From the NCBI GenBank assembly GCA_944377745.1, contig CALWFV010000034.1, forward strand, positions 1 to 39,982: a DNA stretch of 39,982 nt, written 5' to 3'. A program made the position numbers and the translations under genes. This DNA comes from an uncultured Mediterraneibacter sp. Lineage in GTDB: Bacteria > Bacillota > Clostridia > Lachnospirales > Lachnospiraceae. Positions 1 through 8,591 of the stretch are shown here, in pieces. The notes under the pieces are model-generated. The model was given only the letters and a program-made list of their open reading frames with translations. It searched no databases and was not told where the DNA came from. Numbering within the stretch: position 1 is the stretch's first letter; the number at the start of each line of letters is the position of its first letter.

Positions 1-18
1 AAAAATTGACACAAAAAA

Positions 19-40
19 TGCAGGTTTTATGCGGCCTGCA
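19..40 (+). terminator. Stem-loop at left edge, possible terminator
   Basis: A 6-bp perfect stem (tgcagg, 19-24, with cctgca, 35-40) is followed by aggtattttt. It could end a gene lying left of the window, such as an excisionase of the same element. The stem is short, so this is a weak call. Confidence 0.35.
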
Positions 41-94
41 AGGTATTTTTCTATTATTCAACTGTCAAACTCCCGAGAAACAGGTTTCAGGTAA

Positions 95-123
95 TTGCAT
101 TAAAGCAGGGATAGAAGTATAAT
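95..123 (+). promoter_or_regulatory. Probable sigma-70 promoter of the integrase
   Basis: TTGCAT (95-100) and a consensus TATAAT (118-123) are separated by exactly 17 bp. Transcription would start near 130, about 40 nt ahead of the integrase start codon. This is read by eye; no start-site data are available. Confidence 0.55.
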
Positions 124-170
124 ATTAAGCGTCAAACGGTATAGTCCTTGCGGCAGAAAGGAGCGTAAAG

Positions 171-1376
171 TTGGGCAAGGACTTACAAGGTAAACAGTTG
201 CCGACAGGCATTATGCAGAGACCGAATGGAACATATCGGGCGAGGTTCAAATATAAAGGTGAAAAGTATACTCTGGACAATGCAAATTTAAAAGAACTGA
301 TTGAGCAAATGGAAGAGCTCAAATATGAGGTGAAGCACGGGATCAGGGGAAAAGGAGACAATCTTACTCTTGACTCTTGGTTTGATGTCTGGCTGAATAC
401 TCACAAGAAAAAGTCGATCAAAGAGAGCACGCTATCCCGATATGATTACTGCTATAAGAACTATGTGCAGGAAAGGCTCGGAAAAAGGAAACTGGCAGAT
501 TTTAAACCAATACTGCTAGAACGGCTGTTTCAAGAAATGGCAGACGATAATTACAGTACAAAGACAATCCGTGATATTTATAATATCCTTAGTGCTATGT
601 TCAAGTATGCAGTACATAACCGGATTATTTCATTTAATCCCTGTGACGGGGTGGAACTCCCTAAGACAAAGAAAAAGCCGATCCGTGTTCTGTCTGTTGA
701 AGAACAGGGTGAAGTACTGAGATATGCACAGGACAGATTATATGAAAATCTGATCGTAACTGCATTAGGCACAGGAATGCGCGCCGGCGAACTCTTAGGA
801 TTGTCGGAAGATGACCTGAATTTTAAGAAACGGGAGATCACGATCAATAAGACGCTCGTATACATAAAAGACCTGTCAACCGGAAAATATGTGTTTAAAT
901 TTCAGACACCAAAGACAGAGAGCGGAAAGCGCGTGATCCCGATGCAGGAAAGCGTATACAAGGCATTGAGAAAGCAGAGAACGCAGAAAAAAGAAATGCA
1001 GATCGCGTCTGATGCATGGGAGCCGTTAAGGGGATTTGAAAATCTTGTGTTTGTCAGCAGGAACGGAAAACCAGTGTCAGAGCATGCTTTTCAGTCTGCA
1101 CTCGACTGGATCGTAAATGCGATCAACAAAGATCGTCAGAAACAGGCTGAGAAATACAAAACAGATTTTGTACCAATGGCACATATCTATCCTCACGTAC
1201 TCCGGCATACATTTGCAACGCGATGTTTTGAGGTGGGAATCGAGGCAAAGACAGTCCAAAAGTATCTCGGTCATTCTTCCGTGGCGATCACGTTGGATAT
1301 TTATACACACGTTACGGATGATAAGGCGAAAGAAGATATGAATAAACTGGAAGAACTCTACAAAAAGATCATATAG
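171..1376 (+). CDS. int: Tyrosine recombinase (integrase) of an integrative element
   Basis: A 401-residue site-specific recombinase of the Tn916/lambda Int type. It would cut and rejoin DNA at att sites to integrate or excise a mobile element. The N-terminus (about 12-60) has the small three-strand arm-binding fold typical of Tn916 Int, with a R-x-N-G-T-Y-R-A-R-F-like run. A SAM-like core-binding domain follows (about 65-155), then the catalytic domain (about 170-390). The full active set is visible: Arg204 in GTGMRAGEL, Lys248 in TPKTESGKR, His342 and Arg345 in PHVLRHTFATR, His368 in LGHSS and nucleophile Tyr378 in DIYTHV. The start is TTG at 171, chosen because AAAGGAG lies 6-7 nt upstream and no nearby ATG is in frame. 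The gene stands alone and reads toward 1380-1620. In such elements int commonly sits at the end and reads outward, so the element body probably lies left of the window. Confidence 0.93.
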   Translation: MGKDLQGKQLPTGIMQRPNGTYRARFKYKGEKYTLDNANLKELIEQMEELKYEVKHGIRGKGDNLTLDSWFDVWLNTHKKKSIKESTLSRYDYCYKNYVQERLGKRKLADFKPILLERLFQEMADDNYSTKTIRDIYNILSAMFKYAVHNRIISFNPCDGVELPKTKKKPIRVLSVEEQGEVLRYAQDRLYENLIVTALGTGMRAGELLGLSEDDLNFKKREITINKTLVYIKDLSTGKYVFKFQTPKTESGKRVIPMQESVYKALRKQRTQKKEMQIASDAWEPLRGFENLVFVSRNGKPVSEHAFQSALDWIVNAINKDRQKQAEKYKTDFVPMAHIYPHVLRHTFATRCFEVGIEAKTVQKYLGHSSVAITLDIYTHVTDDKAKEDMNKLEELYKKII

Positions 1377-1480
1377 CAATTCTATAAATAACTATCTACC
1401 ACCGCAATATTCCAGATGATAACAAAAGGGTGCCCGAAAGGTGCCCCAAGAGTTCAAAGCGGAGAGCCGAGAACGGCGAA

Positions 1481-1512
1481 AACCCGCTAACCACAAGGGC
1501 TAACGGGTTTCG
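1481..1512 (+). terminator. Stem-loop after integrase
   Basis: aacccg (1481-1486) pairs with cgggtt (1504-1509), with further imperfect pairing inside, and a short T run follows. It lies 100 bp after the integrase stop. It could be the integrase terminator or part of the attachment-site region. Just upstream, ggtgccc occurs twice 11 bp apart (1429-1435 and 1440-1446). Confidence 0.45.
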
Positions 1513-1542
1513 TGTTGTTATAGTTATCTAAAGGAATGAGAG

Positions 1543-1617
1543 TAAAGTTCGACATCTTGGGTTTCCCCAAGATGTCTCTACTTTATGAGGGGGGAGATAG
1601 TTGTTTATCAACTATCT
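1543..1617. repeat. Two adjacent perfect inverted repeats in the putative att region
   Basis: gacatcttggg (1551-1561) and cccaagatgtc (1566-1576) form a perfect 11-bp stem with a 4-nt loop. A further pairing, taaagt (1543-1548) with acttta (1580-1585), extends it. Next to it agatagttg (1595-1603) and caactatct (1609-1617) form a perfect 9-bp stem. These may be recombinase-binding arms, a bidirectional terminator or the element-chromosome junction. The rest of 1377-1736 holds no convincing gene; 1620-1736 is AT-rich and featureless to my reading. Confidence 0.5.
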
Positions 1618-1736
1618 GCTACATAGTATAGACAGAAAATGTGTCTAAAATATGTTTAAAATCTAAAAGAAAAAGAAAAAAGTTTAATGAATCATAAAGT
1701 GATTTGCCTGAAGTGGAAGTCAGACCGACTGCCGGA

Positions 1737-2717
1737 TCATGGAATACGCAGCGTGTTTCCGGCATAGATCCGGTTAGGATCCGAGATCCCGTTGAGGTTT
1801 GTGAGAGCGCTGACCGTGGTGCCGAACCGTGCGGCGATCTCACTCAGCGTATCTCCGGACCGGATCGTATAAGTTTTATAGGAAGCACCGCTTTCTGGGA
1901 CTTTGATCGTATTTCCCGCATAGATGCGGTCCGGGTCGGAGATCTTGTTGATCCGGGTGAGTTCGGAGACTGTGGTGCCGAACCGTGCGGCAATGCCGCT
2001 CAATGTATCTCCCGGCTGGATCACATAGGTGATATAATCCGCGGAGGGGGAAGGCGACGGCGCGGGGGAGGGAGCAGGCGAAGTTCCGGAGAGATGGTTA
2101 AGCCCCGCGTTTCGGATGACGGAAGGAAAATCTACATAGCTTATGTCAAGGTCCACATTCCCGCTGATGCCGGGGACGCTTCCCAGGCTGGTGTACTGCC
2201 ACATATCGCAGTCCGTGCCGTCGAAAGTATCCGTATAGCGCGCGTACCAGAGAGAATACCGTTTCGCAAGGTCTTCTCCCAAGTACTGGTCCAGAAAGTT
2301 CCGGTTGCTGTAGAACATGGCAAAATACTTTTTCTCCTCGATCCGGCTGCAGAAACTCTGTACAAGCTGCCTTGCTAGGGCAGGAGTGAATGTGACTCCT
2401 TCTCCGGCAGCGTAATCCACGGTTGCCTGTTCGATATCATAGCAGACCGGGTATTCCAGCTTATAGTCTGAGATCACATTGATGCATCCATCCGCCTCCT
2501 GCACTGCGGATGACGGGCTGGTGGCGTAGCAGAACCAGTATGCGCCGATGGGAAGCCCGATCCGGTTGCATTCGGCGGCGTTTCGGCGGAACTGCGGGTC
2601 AACGGTGTTGGATCCATAGCCGGCGCGGAGCATGGCAAATTGATACCCTGCCGCTTTTACCTGCTCCCAGTCCACTTCCCCCTGAAATTTGCTGACGTCA
2701 AGTCCTTTTATGCTCAT
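1737..2717 (-). CDS. GH25 lysozyme with two C-terminal LysM repeats
   Basis: A 326-residue cell-wall hydrolase predicted to cleave the MurNAc-GlcNAc bond of peptidoglycan. Residues 1-200 form the GH25 (Chalaropsis-type muramidase) domain: it opens GLDVSKFQG with Asp7 and has the catalytic-type Asp94/Glu96 pair in CYDIE. A Pro/Ser/Ala linker follows (about 215-230), then two LysM modules (about 231-275 and 282-326). Both carry the GDTLSxIAARFGTTVSxL core and an RIYAGNT end, and the two are close to each other, as after a recent duplication. The start is ATG at 2717, with AAAGGA about 10 nt upstream; a TTG 18 nt further upstream would lie on top of that site and is rejected. No signal peptide is visible, so it would need a holin or lysis for release, as in phage endolysins. 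It sits alone, downstream of the ABC transporter on the same strand. Confidence 0.9.
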   Translation of the reverse strand: MSIKGLDVSKFQGEVDWEQVKAAGYQFAMLRAGYGSNTVDPQFRRNAAECNRIGLPIGAYWFCYATSPSSAVQEADGCINVISDYKLEYPVCYDIEQATVDYAAGEGVTFTPALARQLVQSFCSRIEEKKYFAMFYSNRNFLDQYLGEDLAKRYSLWYARYTDTFDGTDCDMWQYTSLGSVPGISGNVDLDISYVDFPSVIRNAGLNHLSGTSPAPSPAPSPSPSADYITYVIQPGDTLSGIAARFGTTVSELTRINKISDPDRIYAGNTIKVPESGASYKTYTIRSGDTLSEIAARFGTTVSALTNLNGISDPNRIYAGNTLRIP

Positions 2718-2831
2718 AGAAAAACATCCTTTCAATAACCTGCGCCGGGAGAAGCCTCAGGAGAGGCAGATGCCCCGGCGCAATGCATTTGTGATATCAA
2801 TATATGAACAGAAAAGGAAATGGTGAGACTG

Positions 2832-2879
2832 TAAGGGGCGCAAAAAATAAGGGGCGCAAAAAATAAAGGTGTGCAAAAA
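2832..2879. repeat. 16-bp tandem repeat, three units
   Basis: Two perfect copies of taaggggcgcaaaaaa (2832-2847 and 2848-2863) are followed by a diverged third (2864-2879). On the minus strand this lies 10-57 bp after the ABC transporter stop and gives repeated T tracts. It may act in transcript ending or simply be a slippage product. Confidence 0.7.
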
Positions 2880-2888
2880 TACAGCAGG

Positions 2889-4925
2889 TTATTCCGCAGT
2901 CCGCAGCCGGTCTACCACGGACTCCTTTCTGGCGTTTGCATAGCACGCTGCCGGTACCGCCAGGGAGATGGCGACCAGGAACGGTGCACACACGGCGACG
3001 GGCAGCAGGGTGAACCGCCAGGTGAAGACATCCATCTGTCCTGCGAACGCCTGGACCAGCGCGTATCCGATGCCGACCCCGGCTGTACAGGTGATCAGAA
3101 GGGAGAGCAGGGCATACCACAGTCCTTCCCACTGGAGCATCCGGCGCTGCTGCACCCCGGTCATGCCTACGGACTCCATCATTGCAAGTTCCTGCCTGCG
3201 GGAGAGGACGGAGGTGGCGGTCACGTTGATGAAGTTGAGCAGTCCGATCAGCGCAAGGATGATGCTTAAGGTCCCTCCTGTCACGGCATAGGTCTGTTTC
3301 AGATTGTTGAACTCCTGCTGATAATCCGCCTTTGTCCGGCAATCCATATCCGGGTTTACCTTCTCACAGTAATCCTCAAGCCAGGTCTCTACTGCCGCCT
3401 GCCGGTCATCCTCTGCGTTGAATACGGTCTTCATGGGCTGCCGGTCGCCGAACTGAGTCAGAAATTCCGTGTCCGGAAGGATGAATTCTTCGGACATCAG
3501 TCCATACCGCTGGGAACTCAGCGCCGTGGGCATCTGGGCTACGGCGAGCACAGTATATTTTTTTGAGGCAGCATCGCCAAATTCAATGGTGACTTCATCA
3601 CCCGGCTCAAGGAAGGGCATGGATGTTTCTCCGTCCAGGGAAAAGGTATTTACAAGTACATAATCCCCGCTTTTGAACTTTTCCCATTCAAAATCTCCTT
3701 CCTCCGGCGTGATGTACCGGGCTGCATTCTCGTTCACTCCGTACACATCGACATTGGTCCGGTGGGAAGTCCTGACATAATCGAAGGCATTCTCCATAAT
3801 GGGATCGGAAAAATATTCGCTGTTTTCGGGAGCGTCCATAATCTGCTCTACCGCCTCCCATTCGGTGTCGGAGTAGTTGTGCACGGTTCCGGCAAGATAG
3901 ATATTTCCAATGTCAGTAATTCCTTTCTGAGAAGAAAGTTCATCTTGGAAATCTTCGGTCACGCCCTCATAGTCTGTTTCGGGTGAACTGAAATTGTAAA
4001 TAGAGGCGCTGGATACCTCAAAATCTGTCAGCAGCTTGTCGGAGAGATATTTGTCCATGTCAAATCCTGTTACGGTTGTATAGACGCTGTTGAGCAGGAT
4101 CAGGCTCAGCGACAGGGAGAGGACCACCAGGACCAGTTTCCGCCTGCTGCGTCCCAGATTAGCCAGCGCCATGCTCAGAGGCGTCGTTTTTCTCGTCTTC
4201 CGCGATTTTTTCCGCACGCTTGTTTCCGTAAACCGGACTGCTTCCACCGGGGAGACTTTTGCGGCGATCCTGCCGTCCTCGATGCGGATGATCCGGTCAG
4301 CGGTCTGGGCGATTTCTTCGTTGTGCGTGATCATCACGATGGTCTGCCCGAACTGTTCGCCTGTTACTTTCAGAAGGCTTAAGACGTCCTGGCTGGTGGC
4401 GGAGTCCAGGTTGCCGGTTGGCTCATCCGCAAGGATGATCGCGGGTTTTGCGGCAAGGGCGCGGGCGATGGCGACTCTCTGCTGCTGCCCGCCGGAGAGC
4501 TGCCCGGGCAGGCTGTTAAGCTTCTGTTCCAGCCCCAGTATCCCGACGATTTCCCGGATAAAATCCCGGTCGACCCGGTTTCCGTCCAGTTCGATAGGCA
4601 GGGTGATATTTTCCTCTGCATTCAGGACGGGTACAAGGTTGTAGCTCTGAAAAACGAAACCGATCTTCCTTCTGCGGAAGATGCAGAGGGCGTCGTCCTT
4701 AAGAGAGAAGATATCCTTTCCGTCAACAAACACTTTCCCGGCGGTGGGACGGTCAAGCCCTCCAAGCATGTGGAGAAGGGTGGACTTGCCGGAGCCGGAC
4801 GTCCCGACGACTGCGACGAATTCTCCCTGCTTTACGGAGAGGGATACCCCGTCCAGGGCGCGGACCTGGTTAGGTCCTGTACCGTAATATTTCCTAAGAT
4901 CTTTTGTCTCTAAGATGTTCTGCAT
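2889..4925 (-). CDS. ABC transporter, fused ATPase and MacB/FtsX-type permease
   Basis: A 678-residue protein carrying both halves of a MacB-like efflux or mechanotransmission ABC system. The ATPase (1-225) has Walker [10 protein letters not shown] (41-49), Q-loop VFQSYN, signature LSGGQQQR (143-150), Walker [12 protein letters not shown] (164-174) and H-loop His201. A basic linker leads to a first membrane helix (about 264-286), an extracytoplasmic domain of about 250 residues, and three more helices near the C-terminus (about 545-570, 600-630, 640-665). The last four-helix part carries the FtsX motif [13 protein letters not shown]. Such proteins usually export peptides, antibiotics or lipids, or pass conformational signals across the membrane; the substrate cannot be read here. 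It has full family length and starts at ATG 4925 after AGGAGGCAG. The upstream kinase/regulator genes on the same strand and 21-bp direct repeats between them suggest direct control by that system. Confidence 0.9.
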   Translation of the reverse strand: MQNILETKDLRKYYGTGPNQVRALDGVSLSVKQGEFVAVVGTSGSGKSTLLHMLGGLDRPTAGKVFVDGKDIFSLKDDALCIFRRRKIGFVFQSYNLVPVLNAEENITLPIELDGNRVDRDFIREIVGILGLEQKLNSLPGQLSGGQQQRVAIARALAAKPAIILADEPTGNLDSATSQDVLSLLKVTGEQFGQTIVMITHNEEIAQTADRIIRIEDGRIAAKVSPVEAVRFTETSVRKKSRKTRKTTPLSMALANLGRSRRKLVLVVLSLSLSLILLNSVYTTVTGFDMDKYLSDKLLTDFEVSSASIYNFSSPETDYEGVTEDFQDELSSQKGITDIGNIYLAGTVHNYSDTEWEAVEQIMDAPENSEYFSDPIMENAFDYVRTSHRTNVDVYGVNENAARYITPEEGDFEWEKFKSGDYVLVNTFSLDGETSMPFLEPGDEVTIEFGDAASKKYTVLAVAQMPTALSSQRYGLMSEEFILPDTEFLTQFGDRQPMKTVFNAEDDRQAAVETWLEDYCEKVNPDMDCRTKADYQQEFNNLKQTYAVTGGTLSIILALIGLLNFINVTATSVLSRRQELAMMESVGMTGVQQRRMLQWEGLWYALLSLLITCTAGVGIGYALVQAFAGQMDVFTWRFTLLPVAVCAPFLVAISLAVPAACYANARKESVVDRLRTAE

Positions 4926-4976
4926 AAGTCTGCCTCCTTCTGTTTCAAGACGCGCTCGCGGGTCTTTTGCGTATGA

Positions 4977-5012
4977 TAAAAAGTCTATCCACTTTTATGA
5001 ATAGACTTTATC
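4977..5012 (-). repeat. Inverted repeat in the ABC transporter leader
   Basis: Read on the minus strand, an A/T-rich stem (agtctat paired with atagact, extended on both sides by gataaa/tttatc-type pairing with a 2-nt slip) is followed by a short T run. It lies 50-85 bp ahead of the transporter start. It could be an attenuator, a weak terminator after the kinase gene, or a dyad operator. Confidence 0.5.
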
Positions 5013-5051
5013 ACAATAATCTTTCCTGACGCTTTCTGAAATCTAACGGTT

Positions 5052-5093
5052 TTGAAAGATTCGGAAAATAAGTTGAAAGGATCGGAAAATAAG
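5052..5093 (-). promoter_or_regulatory. 21-bp tandem direct repeats, likely response-regulator operator
   Basis: ttgaaagattcggaaaata+ag (5052-5072) is followed directly by a second 21-bp copy with two mismatches (5073-5093). A 21-bp period is two helical turns, the usual spacing for a dimer of an OmpR-family regulator. The array lies between the kinase stop and the ABC gene, about 130 bp ahead of the transporter. On the minus strand TAGATT follows the last repeat by about 5 nt and could be a -10 site. Binding by the regulator at 5998-6699 is inference. Confidence 0.5.
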
Positions 5094-5099
5094 GGGGGG

Positions 5100-5966
5100 T
5101 CAGGACTTGCGCAGGAAAATGGAGAAGTCCGCGCCCGATTCTGACTCCGCGAAAAAAGCGTCAGCCTTCGGGCTGACCTTGATATACCCGCCTTCTTTGC
5201 GTATAATCTCGCGGGCAAGGCTAAGCCCCAGCCCTACGCCTTCTTTTTCGCGGAACCGGGGGCTTCGGTAGAATCGTTCGAACAGATGGGGGATCTCATC
5301 TTCGGTGACGCCTGGACCCTGGTCTGAAACCCGGATACGGACAAACATGGAGTATTCCTCGACGCGGACCGTGACACAGCTCCCGGAAGGAGTATATTTG
5401 ACCGCATTATCCAGGATGTTGTACAGAGCTTCCGCGGTCCATTTCCGGTCAAAGCGTGCCCGGATTTCTTTGTCACATCCCCGGATATCAAAGGATACAT
5501 TTTTTTCAGAGAGCTTTGCTTCCGCACGTTCCAGCGCGTCGCGGATCAGAGGGGCGACAGGCTGGTCTTTGGCGGAAAGCTGTATGGTCCCGGTCTCAAG
5601 ACGTGAGATTTTCACGAGAGACTGGATCAGGAACTCCAGAAGTTCTGTCTCATGGATAAGGTGGCGGATCAGTTCCCGGTCGTCCCCTTCCAGACGTTCA
5701 TCAAGAATGTCTTCATACAGCCGGAGGTTCGCGAGGGGAGTTTTGATTTGGTGGGAGATATCAGAGACCAGTCCCTGGATAGAGCTGCGCTCCTGCTCCA
5801 GTTTTTCCCTGTTAAGTGCAGAGATGCTTAAGAAACGCATCCATTTCGTCTCGAGGCGGGAGAGTTCGGTTTCGTTATAATCAGATTCACGGAACCTGCC
5901 TTCCAAGGCGGCGTCCAGCATCTGATCTAAAAGCTCAAGGGTATGTTTGGTTCCAAAGCGGTGCAT
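5100..5966 (-). CDS. Soluble sensor histidine kinase
   Basis: A 288-residue histidine kinase that would phosphorylate the regulator encoded 31 bp upstream. The DHp helix carries the phospho-acceptor in SDISHQIKTPL (His72). The HATPase domain (about 175-288) shows the N box (ALYNILDNAVKYTP), the G1 box (VSDQGPGV), the F box (LFERFYR) and the G2 box (GVGLGLSLA). No membrane helix is present anywhere, so the kinase must sense a cytosolic cue or work through a partner such as the adjacent ABC protein. The start is ATG 5966, chosen for AGGAGG 9 nt upstream; an extended reading to 6110 would run back into the regulator gene without a ribosome site. The DHp motif resembles the kinases found next to peptide-resistance ABC transporters. 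Confidence 0.87.
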   Translation of the reverse strand: MHRFGTKHTLELLDQMLDAALEGRFRESDYNETELSRLETKWMRFLSISALNREKLEQERSSIQGLVSDISHQIKTPLANLRLYEDILDERLEGDDRELIRHLIHETELLEFLIQSLVKISRLETGTIQLSAKDQPVAPLIRDALERAEAKLSEKNVSFDIRGCDKEIRARFDRKWTAEALYNILDNAVKYTPSGSCVTVRVEEYSMFVRIRVSDQGPGVTEDEIPHLFERFYRSPRFREKEGVGLGLSLAREIIRKEGGYIKVSPKADAFFAESESGADFSIFLRKS

Positions 5967-5997
5967 GTTTTTCGCCCTCCTGTTCGCAGCGGGTGTG

Positions 5998-6699
5998 TTA
6001 TTTCCAGACGTAACCGATCCCATAGACGTTCCGGATATGGACCGGATGGGATGGGACGTCCTCAAGTTTTGCCCGCAGGCGGCTGACCGCCACAGAAAGG
6101 GCGTTTTCATCCACGTATTCCGTACCGTCCCAGACTGATTCTATAAGGCGTTCCCGGGGAACCGTGTTCCCGTGGTTTTCAAGGAGAGTGAGCAGGAGCC
6201 GCTGCTCGGTCCTGCTAAGTGAGAGCTCCCTGCCGTCTTTCTCAAACCGCTGGCGCGCGGGATCCAGGAGCAGAGAGTCGTCCTGATACAAAACCGGTTT
6301 ATCGGAAACGCCGGGGGCGCCTGCGCTGTTCTGCCGCCCGGCGCTGATCTTCAGCAGGTTTTCAATCCGGGCTCTTAAGACCGCCAGGCTGAACGGCTTG
6401 GTCACGTAGTCGTTGGCGCCCAGCTCAAATCCCATGACTTCGTTTACTTCAAGGTCATTGGCGGTGAGGATCAGGACAGGCGTATCGGACCGGCGCCGGT
6501 ACTCCCGCAGAAACTCATAACCGTTCCCGTCGGGGAGGTTCAGGTCCAGGATAAGAAGGCCAAACGTTTTGGATCTGACAGCGGTCCTTGCTTCTGACAG
6601 GGTGCTGCAGCCTGTAAAATGATAGTTTTTATTTCCGAGTCCGATGGCAATGCCGGTGTTCAGACCTTTATCGTCTTCGATGATCAGGATCTCTGTCAT
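5998..6699 (-). CDS. OmpR-family response regulator
   Basis: A 233-residue two-domain transcription regulator. The receiver (1-118) has the acidic pair Glu8-Asp9/Asp10, phospho-acceptor Asp52 in LILDLNLPDG, Thr79 in ILTAND and Lys101 in VTKPF. The winged-helix DNA-binding domain (about 138-230) ends in the usual VRNVYGIGYVW-type hairpin. It is first in a minus-strand set followed by the kinase and the ABC transporter, so the three form a sensing-response unit. Starts at ATG 6699 with GAGAGAGGAA upstream. Confidence 0.92.
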   Translation of the reverse strand: MTEILIIEDDKGLNTGIAIGLGNKNYHFTGCSTLSEARTAVRSKTFGLLILDLNLPDGNGYEFLREYRRRSDTPVLILTANDLEVNEVMGFELGANDYVTKPFSLAVLRARIENLLKISAGRQNSAGAPGVSDKPVLYQDDSLLLDPARQRFEKDGRELSLSRTEQRLLLTLLENHGNTVPRERLIESVWDGTEYVDENALSVAVSRLRAKLEDVPSHPVHIRNVYGIGYVWK

Positions 6700-6961
6700 A
6701 GGGGCGGTTCCTCTCTCTCATTAATTCTGGCATCATTAATATAGCACAGGCGGGAGGGCGGGGCAACGGGAGAAAGCTGTTAAAGTGCGCTGATCACATA
6801 GGGGTACAGGGTTACAGAGGATTACAGGGGAGTTCGGGGGATTCTGCCTAAGAGGGGTGATAAAGAGAGAAGATTACGTTATAATTGAGGAGAAGCAAAA
6901 AATCCGTGACCCGGCTCAAAAAGGGGAGGGGCGGGCTGACGGAGAAAGACGGAGGAGATTT

Positions 6962-7780
6962 ATGGGCTTTTCGCACGAGCTGGTCGTCCCGGATGAGGGG
7001 CTGCCTTTTAAAATATTTCTGTTTGAGGGACGGGAGGGAAACTATCACCGGGAAAAACACTGGCACCGGTCTGTGGAGATCTTTGCGGTTTGCCGGGGAA
7101 GCCTGGGATTTTATCTGGAAGACAGGCTGTGGGATCTTTCGGAGGATGAGTTTATGATCGTAAACTCCAACGAGGTACATGCCATCGATTCGCCGGAGCC
7201 TAACGAGACGGTGGTGCTCCAGATCCCCTTGAAAATGTTTGAAAATTATTTTACAGGGGAGCAGTTTATCTGGTTTACCCATGAACCGGGAAAAAGGGAC
7301 GAGAGGTTTATGGACCTGGTAAAAGAGCTGTATCAGGTACACTGTGAAAAAGGATGCGGTTATGACATGAAACTGAGAAGCATCTTTTATAACATTATGT
7401 ATCTCCTGGTGAAGGATTACCGGCTGACGGAAGTGGACGAGGGATTTATGAGGAGGAACAGGAACCTGACCCGCCTTTCCTCCATCACATCCTATATGAA
7501 AGATAATTATACGGGGGACCTGTCTCTGGAGGAGACTGCGAGGATCTTCGGGTATTCTCCCACATACCTTTCGCGGATGTTCCAGAAGTATGCGGGGATC
7601 ACTTTTAAGAGCTATCTGCAGAGCATCCGCCTGGGCTATGCGGTCAAGGATCTGGAGAGCGGCAGATACAGCGTCACGGAGGCGGCAATCCGGAACGGGT
7701 TTTCGGGAAGCAAGGCGCTTGCCAGGGCATTTCAGAAAAAATACGGGGTGCTTCCAAGTGAGTATAAGAAGAAAAGATAA
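6962..7780 (+). CDS. AraC-family transcription regulator
   Basis: A 272-residue regulator with an N-terminal cupin sensor (about 10-110; HWHRSVEIFAVCRGSLGFYLE is the typical first strand set) and a C-terminal pair of helix-turn-helix motifs (about 170-270). The second recognition region contains FSGSKALARAFQKKYGVLPSEYKK. ATG 6962 is preferred because GGAGGA lies 6 nt upstream and the cupin begins just after it; an in-frame GTG at 6857 would add 35 mostly charged residues. It reads toward the cupin/isomerase/kinase genes and ends about 100 bp before them, so it is their likely activator, sensing the sugar or its isomer. Confidence 0.88.
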   Translation: MGFSHELVVPDEGLPFKIFLFEGREGNYHREKHWHRSVEIFAVCRGSLGFYLEDRLWDLSEDEFMIVNSNEVHAIDSPEPNETVVLQIPLKMFENYFTGEQFIWFTHEPGKRDERFMDLVKELYQVHCEKGCGYDMKLRSIFYNIMYLLVKDYRLTEVDEGFMRRNRNLTRLSSITSYMKDNYTGDLSLEETARIFGYSPTYLSRMFQKYAGITFKSYLQSIRLGYAVKDLESGRYSVTEAAIRNGFSGSKALARAFQKKYGVLPSEYKKKR

Positions 7781-7883
7781 GAAATGGGCATTAAAAAGCC
7801 AATAATTAGGTCGTAAACGGAGTGTAAAGTTGATAAAATGACCTCAACAGGCTGTGAAGCAGAACTGAAGGAGGTTGAGGACA

Positions 7884-8498
7884 ATGAAGATAATGGAACT
7901 GACCGACGAGTCCTTTGGAAAGTACGGCAAGGTGGTCACAGAGTTTTCTTTTGAGAAGATCTTAAAGGAGATGGAACACACCCCGCTGCCAAAGGAGGTC
8001 GTCTATGTTCCCTCTGTGGAGCATCTGGAGGAGGTGCCGGAAGCGGAGGAGATCTGTAAAAAAGGGTTCGGGGGACTGCCGATCCAGATCGGGTACTGCA
8101 ACGGAGACAACCATAAGCTGAATGCGCTGGAGTATCACAGAAGCTCCGAGATCGATATCGCGGCGACGGACCTGATCCTTCTGCTGGGGAGGCAGCAGGA
8201 TATCCAGGAAGGCGATATCTATGACACTGCGAAGGTGGAGGCGTTCTTTGTCCCTGCAGGGACAGCGGTAGAACTGTATGCGACAACGCTCCACTATGCG
8301 CCATGCAGCGCGGCGGAAGGCGGATTCCGCTGTGTGATCGTGCTCCCCAAAGGAACCAACGAGGATCTGCCCTTTGAGCCGGCGAAGGAAGGAGAAAACC
8401 GCCTTCTCACCGCTGTGAACAAATGGCTGATCGCCCACGGGGAAGCAGGGATCGAAGGCGCTTTCTGCGGGCTGGAGGGAGAGAACCTGGAAGTCTGA
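7884..8498 (+). CDS. DUF4867-family cupin protein
   Basis: A 204-residue protein I place in the DUF4867 family, a predicted cupin often found beside fucose/arabinose-isomerase-like and xylulokinase-like genes. The region NKLNALEYHRSSEID (about 75-90) and the later FFVPAGTAVELYATTLHYAPC supply His, Glu and His residues placed like cupin metal ligands. This resembles D-lyxose isomerase and other sugar-epimerising cupins, so an isomerase or epimerase role on a free sugar is reasonable but not shown. Start: ATG 7884, 9 nt after AAGGAGG; a TTG at 7875 directly abuts that site and is rejected. First gene of a three-gene set with the isomerase (93 bp downstream) and kinase. No signal peptide, so cytosolic. 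Confidence 0.78.
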   Translation: MKIMELTDESFGKYGKVVTEFSFEKILKEMEHTPLPKEVVYVPSVEHLEEVPEAEEICKKGFGGLPIQIGYCNGDNHKLNALEYHRSSEIDIAATDLILLLGRQQDIQEGDIYDTAKVEAFFVPAGTAVELYATTLHYAPCSAAEGGFRCVIVLPKGTNEDLPFEPAKEGENRLLTAVNKWLIAHGEAGIEGAFCGLEGENLEV

Positions 8499-8591
8499 GT
8501 GTGTGATCTGCCCGGAAATGTACGGTGGCAGGAAGATTTCGGAAAAAGGTTACATATTTTTTACATATCATATAAAGAGGAGGAACCAATC

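Noticed and set aside
1704-2378. 224-codon open frame on the plus strand opposite the lysozyme gene
   Set aside because: It mirrors the repeat and Pro-rich parts of the lysozyme; no ribosome site or domain.
6857-6961. GTG 6857 as start of the AraC regulator
   Set aside because: It would add 35 charged residues before the cupin; ATG 6962 has GGAGGA at proper distance.
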